Of a stretch of DNA of 5,881 nt, positions 4,343 through 5,881 are shown one piece after another. The DNA is from Rubrobacter sp. (lineage in GTDB: Bacteria > Actinomycetota > Rubrobacteria > Rubrobacterales > Rubrobacteraceae). How positions within the stretch are numbered: position 1 is the first letter of the stretch; the number at the start of each line of letters is the position of its first letter. The position numbers and the translations under genes were made by a program. The notes below the pieces were generated by a model. That model was not told where the DNA came from and did not search any database. It was given only the letters and a program-made list of their open reading frames with translations. The stretch is from contig JADDPV010000058.1 in assembly GCA_016781705.1 (NCBI GenBank), positions 1 through 5,881 on the forward strand, written 5' to 3'.

Positions 4343-5215
4343 GTGAACAAGGATAACGCACAGCGCCCAGGAGAGCGCGGGGCGCCGCGGCCCACCGAAG
4401 ACCCGATCGCCTCGGTGGTGAGGGAGGCGCGGAGCAGGTTCGAGGATAGGGAGCGGGAGGCTCGGGACAAGCTCAACGATTTGGAGCGGGCCGTTCAGGA
4501 GCACGAGGAGACCATCCGGAACGTGGGCGGCAGGGGATGGACCATCGACGAAGTTGTGCCGGGCACGGACTGGCGGGGCGAGGCAACCGTCACGGTGGTG
4601 GCCGCGGCCGGCACGGAAGAGGGCGTCGTCCGCTACGACCTGACCGCCGGCCCCGACGAATGGAGCCACTACGTCGATGGCCCGGGCGTCGAGTACGGTC
4701 TGCACAGGTTCGCGCCCGCAGGGGTGGTTATGAGCCCCGAGACGGCGTGCAAGCTGCTCCGCGAAGGGCGCATGTGGGAGCGGGACCGGGAACGCCGGGA
4801 GGAGGAGTGGCTCTTCTACCTGGAGATGCGCGCCGAGCGCGGCCCCGGCGAGGAACCGCCGACCGCAGAAGAGGTGGACGCGGCGCTGGAAGCCTACCGG
4901 CGTCGCTTGGCGGCCGAAGCCGCCAAGTGGGTGCGTGAAGAGGGCCGGTTCGTCGTGAACCTCGACGACGGGCGCGAGGTCCTGGTGACCGGCACGGTCC
5001 TTTGCGCGGAGTGCGGCAACCCTACCTCCGTCGGGACCGTCGTCCCGGAAGTCACGGATATAAGAGGGGGCACCCTGCGCCGCGTCCTGCGCCCGATACA
5101 CCTCGACTGCCTCGAAAAACTTCAATGGGAAACCTGGGACCTGAGCGACGAGGTTGTGGTCGAGCTCCGCGACTTCGTCGTGATGAAGCATGAGGCCGAA
5201 GAAGACGATGAGTAA
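4343..5215 (+). CDS. Unknown 290-residue protein with CxxC...HxxC zinc-type site
   Basis: The GTG at 4343 is chosen because AAGGAG (4328-4333) lies 9 bases upstream; the frame opens earlier at a TTG, but that start lacks a ribosome site and lies inside the spacer hairpin. Residues about 20-58 form a charged coiled coil (ASVVREARSRFEDRERE...). A mixed alpha/beta region follows (65-140), and a second very charged helical stretch covers 141-200 with many Arg/Glu. Near the end Cys221-x2-Cys224 and His253-x2-Cys256 could together bind one zinc. The tail is acidic (EAEEDDE). There is no membrane segment or signal, so it should be cytosolic. The downstream protease-like gene overlaps its end by 8 bases, implying linked production. 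I do not recognise the family. It could be a partner or substrate of the protease, or an element-specific regulator. Confidence 0.78.
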   Translation: MNKDNAQRPGERGAPRPTEDPIASVVREARSRFEDREREARDKLNDLERAVQEHEETIRNVGGRGWTIDEVVPGTDWRGEATVTVVAAAGTEEGVVRYDLTAGPDEWSHYVDGPGVEYGLHRFAPAGVVMSPETACKLLREGRMWERDRERREEEWLFYLEMRAERGPGEEPPTAEEVDAALEAYRRRLAAEAAKWVREEGRFVVNLDDGREVLVTGTVLCAECGNPTSVGTVVPEVTDIRGGTLRRVLRPIHLDCLEKLQWETWDLSDEVVVELRDFVVMKHEAEEDDE

Positions 5216-5831
5216 CCTGACCACGAACGGGGAGGGGTCGGCTTCGGCCGCCCTCCCCTCCCGCTGGCAGATGGCCGCCCACGAGGCTGCCCACGCCGTA
5301 TACGCTCGGTCACGTTCCCGCATAGTCACATGCGTCTCCGTCGAGGGCATCGTCGCTATTGAGAACGGCGCCGAGATCCGCGACGGGGTGGTCCTCGGGG
5401 TGTGTTCCCGCAGCGGCAGCGAGATACCCGACGCCCTGCCGAGGTGCGTCCTCAGCCTCGTCGGACCGGCGGCCGCGCATAGGGCGGGTTATCCGAAACC
5501 CCTCCTGCCTTACGGGGAGTTCGTCACGGCAGCCAAAGCCCGCTACCCCGAGAGCGACGAGGGCAAGGTGATGCGCGAGTTAGGCGCGGCCGACGACCCG
5601 GAGGTCCTCTACGAGGCCGCCCGGGCGAAGGCCGAGGCGTTCGTTCAAGAACGCTGGTCCGAGATCACACGGCTCGCCGAGAGGCTCATGGAGAGCGAGA
5701 GCCTCGACGAGGAGGCAATCGAGCTCGTGTTCGACCCGACGTGGCCGGAGTTCCAGCGGTGGTTGGACGAGGTCGGCGACGACCGATGCCCGTGGGTCCT
5801 CTTGGAAGGCGGGGACGAGGAGGTGTTCTAG
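5208..5831 (+). CDS. M41 (FtsH-type) zinc metalloprotease-like protein
   Basis: A 207-residue protein carrying a zinc-protease motif without the AAA ATPase or membrane parts of FtsH. HEAAHAV gives His25, Glu26 and His29, matching the HEAGHAV helix of peptidase family M41. LSLVGPAAAHRAGYP (82-96) corresponds to the GG/GPAAE helix, though the usual Glu is replaced by Ala90. ESDEGKVM (115-122) offers Asp117 as third zinc ligand. The C-terminal part (QERWSEITRLAERLMESESLDEEAIELVF) matches the end of M41 domains. Standalone proteins of this type occur in mobile elements and bacterial genomes, mostly uncharacterised. ATG 5208 overlaps the preceding stop (ATGAGTAA) with GAAGAAGA upstream; an in-frame ATG at 5190 is the alternative, and neither has a strong ribosome site. 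ImmA-type (M78) proteases share HExxH but not the rest. Its place in the repressor group suggests a control role. Confidence 0.75.
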   Translation: MSNLTTNGEGSASAALPSRWQMAAHEAAHAVYARSRSRIVTCVSVEGIVAIENGAEIRDGVVLGVCSRSGSEIPDALPRCVLSLVGPAAAHRAGYPKPLLPYGEFVTAAKARYPESDEGKVMRELGAADDPEVLYEAARAKAEAFVQERWSEITRLAERLMESESLDEEAIELVFDPTWPEFQRWLDEVGDDRCPWVLLEGGDEEVF

Positions 5832-5839
5832 CGGCTTAC

Positions 5840-5881
5840 GCCGTCGGTTCACGGCAGGAATTGCTCTCAGAAATTACTGCC
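5840..5881 (+). terminator. Paired hairpins after the protease-like gene
   Basis: After the stop at 5831, GCCGT...ACGGC (5840-5855) can form a small hairpin. A larger one follows, GGCAG-AATT (5853-5862) pairing with AATT-CTGCC (5872-5881) with one mismatch. They overlap by three bases. The second ends exactly at the window edge, so a T run cannot be seen; its AT-rich upper stem is unlike a typical terminator. It may be a terminator or a binding dyad. Confidence 0.4.

Larger units (their letters stand above)
182..5881. mobile_element. One end of an integrated mobile element
   Basis: A large serine recombinase whose 3' end faces a resident-looking gene, a co-transcribed set of small unknown proteins, a divergent Cro/CI-type repressor and a rightward accessory group together resemble the integration and control end of a prophage, integrative element or satellite. 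The left boundary is uncertain within about 182-422 and the right boundary lies outside the window. No structural, replication or conjugation gene is visible, so the element type cannot be named. Confidence 0.65.

Noticed and set aside
4337..5350. Long leftward open frame (337 residues) opposite the 290-residue gene
   Set aside because: It is a shadow of the rightward gene, which has a good ribosome site, coupled downstream start and sensible composition; the leftward frame has neither signal nor recognisable motif.
5208..5831. ImmA/IrrE (M78) assignment for the protease-like protein
   Set aside because: Only the HExxH motif is shared; the GPAA helix, the SD segment and the C-terminal helices fit the M41 arrangement better.
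1..5881. CRISPR array or tandem repeat block
   Set aside because: No regularly spaced direct repeats are visible anywhere; the repeats seen are single inverted pairs.

Overview
The window is GC-rich throughout, has actinobacterial-style codon use, strong AGGAGG ribosome-binding sites and tightly overlapping genes. The partial gene at the left edge resembles the PRC-barrel stress proteins common in Rubrobacter, and it is preceded by a near-consensus general-stress (SigB-type) promoter. My best guess is a Rubrobacter-like actinobacterium. That is an inference from a 27-residue fragment and general style, not a certain assignment.

Layout. Bases 1-82 are the start of a leftward gene, probably resident chromosomal DNA. 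Bases 83-480 hold no convincing gene. They contain the leftward promoter of that gene, a cluster of overlapping inverted repeats at about 250-315, and the terminator of the recombinase. Bases 481-3726 are a leftward five-gene operon. Read in its own direction it encodes a 133-residue protein with a basic tail, an 87-residue acidic protein, a 50-residue helical protein, a 166-residue protein with a CLCGC...GHD motif, and a 624-residue large serine recombinase. The first four genes overlap by 4, 8 and 4 bases. The recombinase follows after 67 bases that contain a hairpin.

Bases 3727-3865 are a divergent control region. A leftward extended -10 promoter (TGGTATAAT) serves the recombinase operon. 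A rightward promoter (TCGACA, 17 bases, TATTAT) serves a Cro/CI-type repressor and lies so close to its ATG that the mRNA should be leaderless. Inverted repeats overlap both promoters and are candidate operators. Bases 3866-5831 are a rightward group: the repressor (129 residues), a 290-residue protein with a CxxC...HxxC zinc-type site, and a 207-residue HEAAH metalloprotease-like protein related to the FtsH peptidase (M41) domain. The last two genes overlap by 8 bases. A possible terminator hairpin closes the window.

Taken together this looks like one end of an integrated mobile element (prophage, integrative element or satellite) with its recombinase at the edge and a lysogeny-like switch inside. 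The most interesting hypothesis is that the repressor and the M41-like protease form a control pair, comparable in logic to ImmR/ImmA but built from a different protease family. A second is that one of the small proteins co-transcribed with the recombinase steers integration versus excision. Neither can be shown from sequence alone. No structural phage genes, conjugation genes, tRNA, rRNA or CRISPR array were seen.
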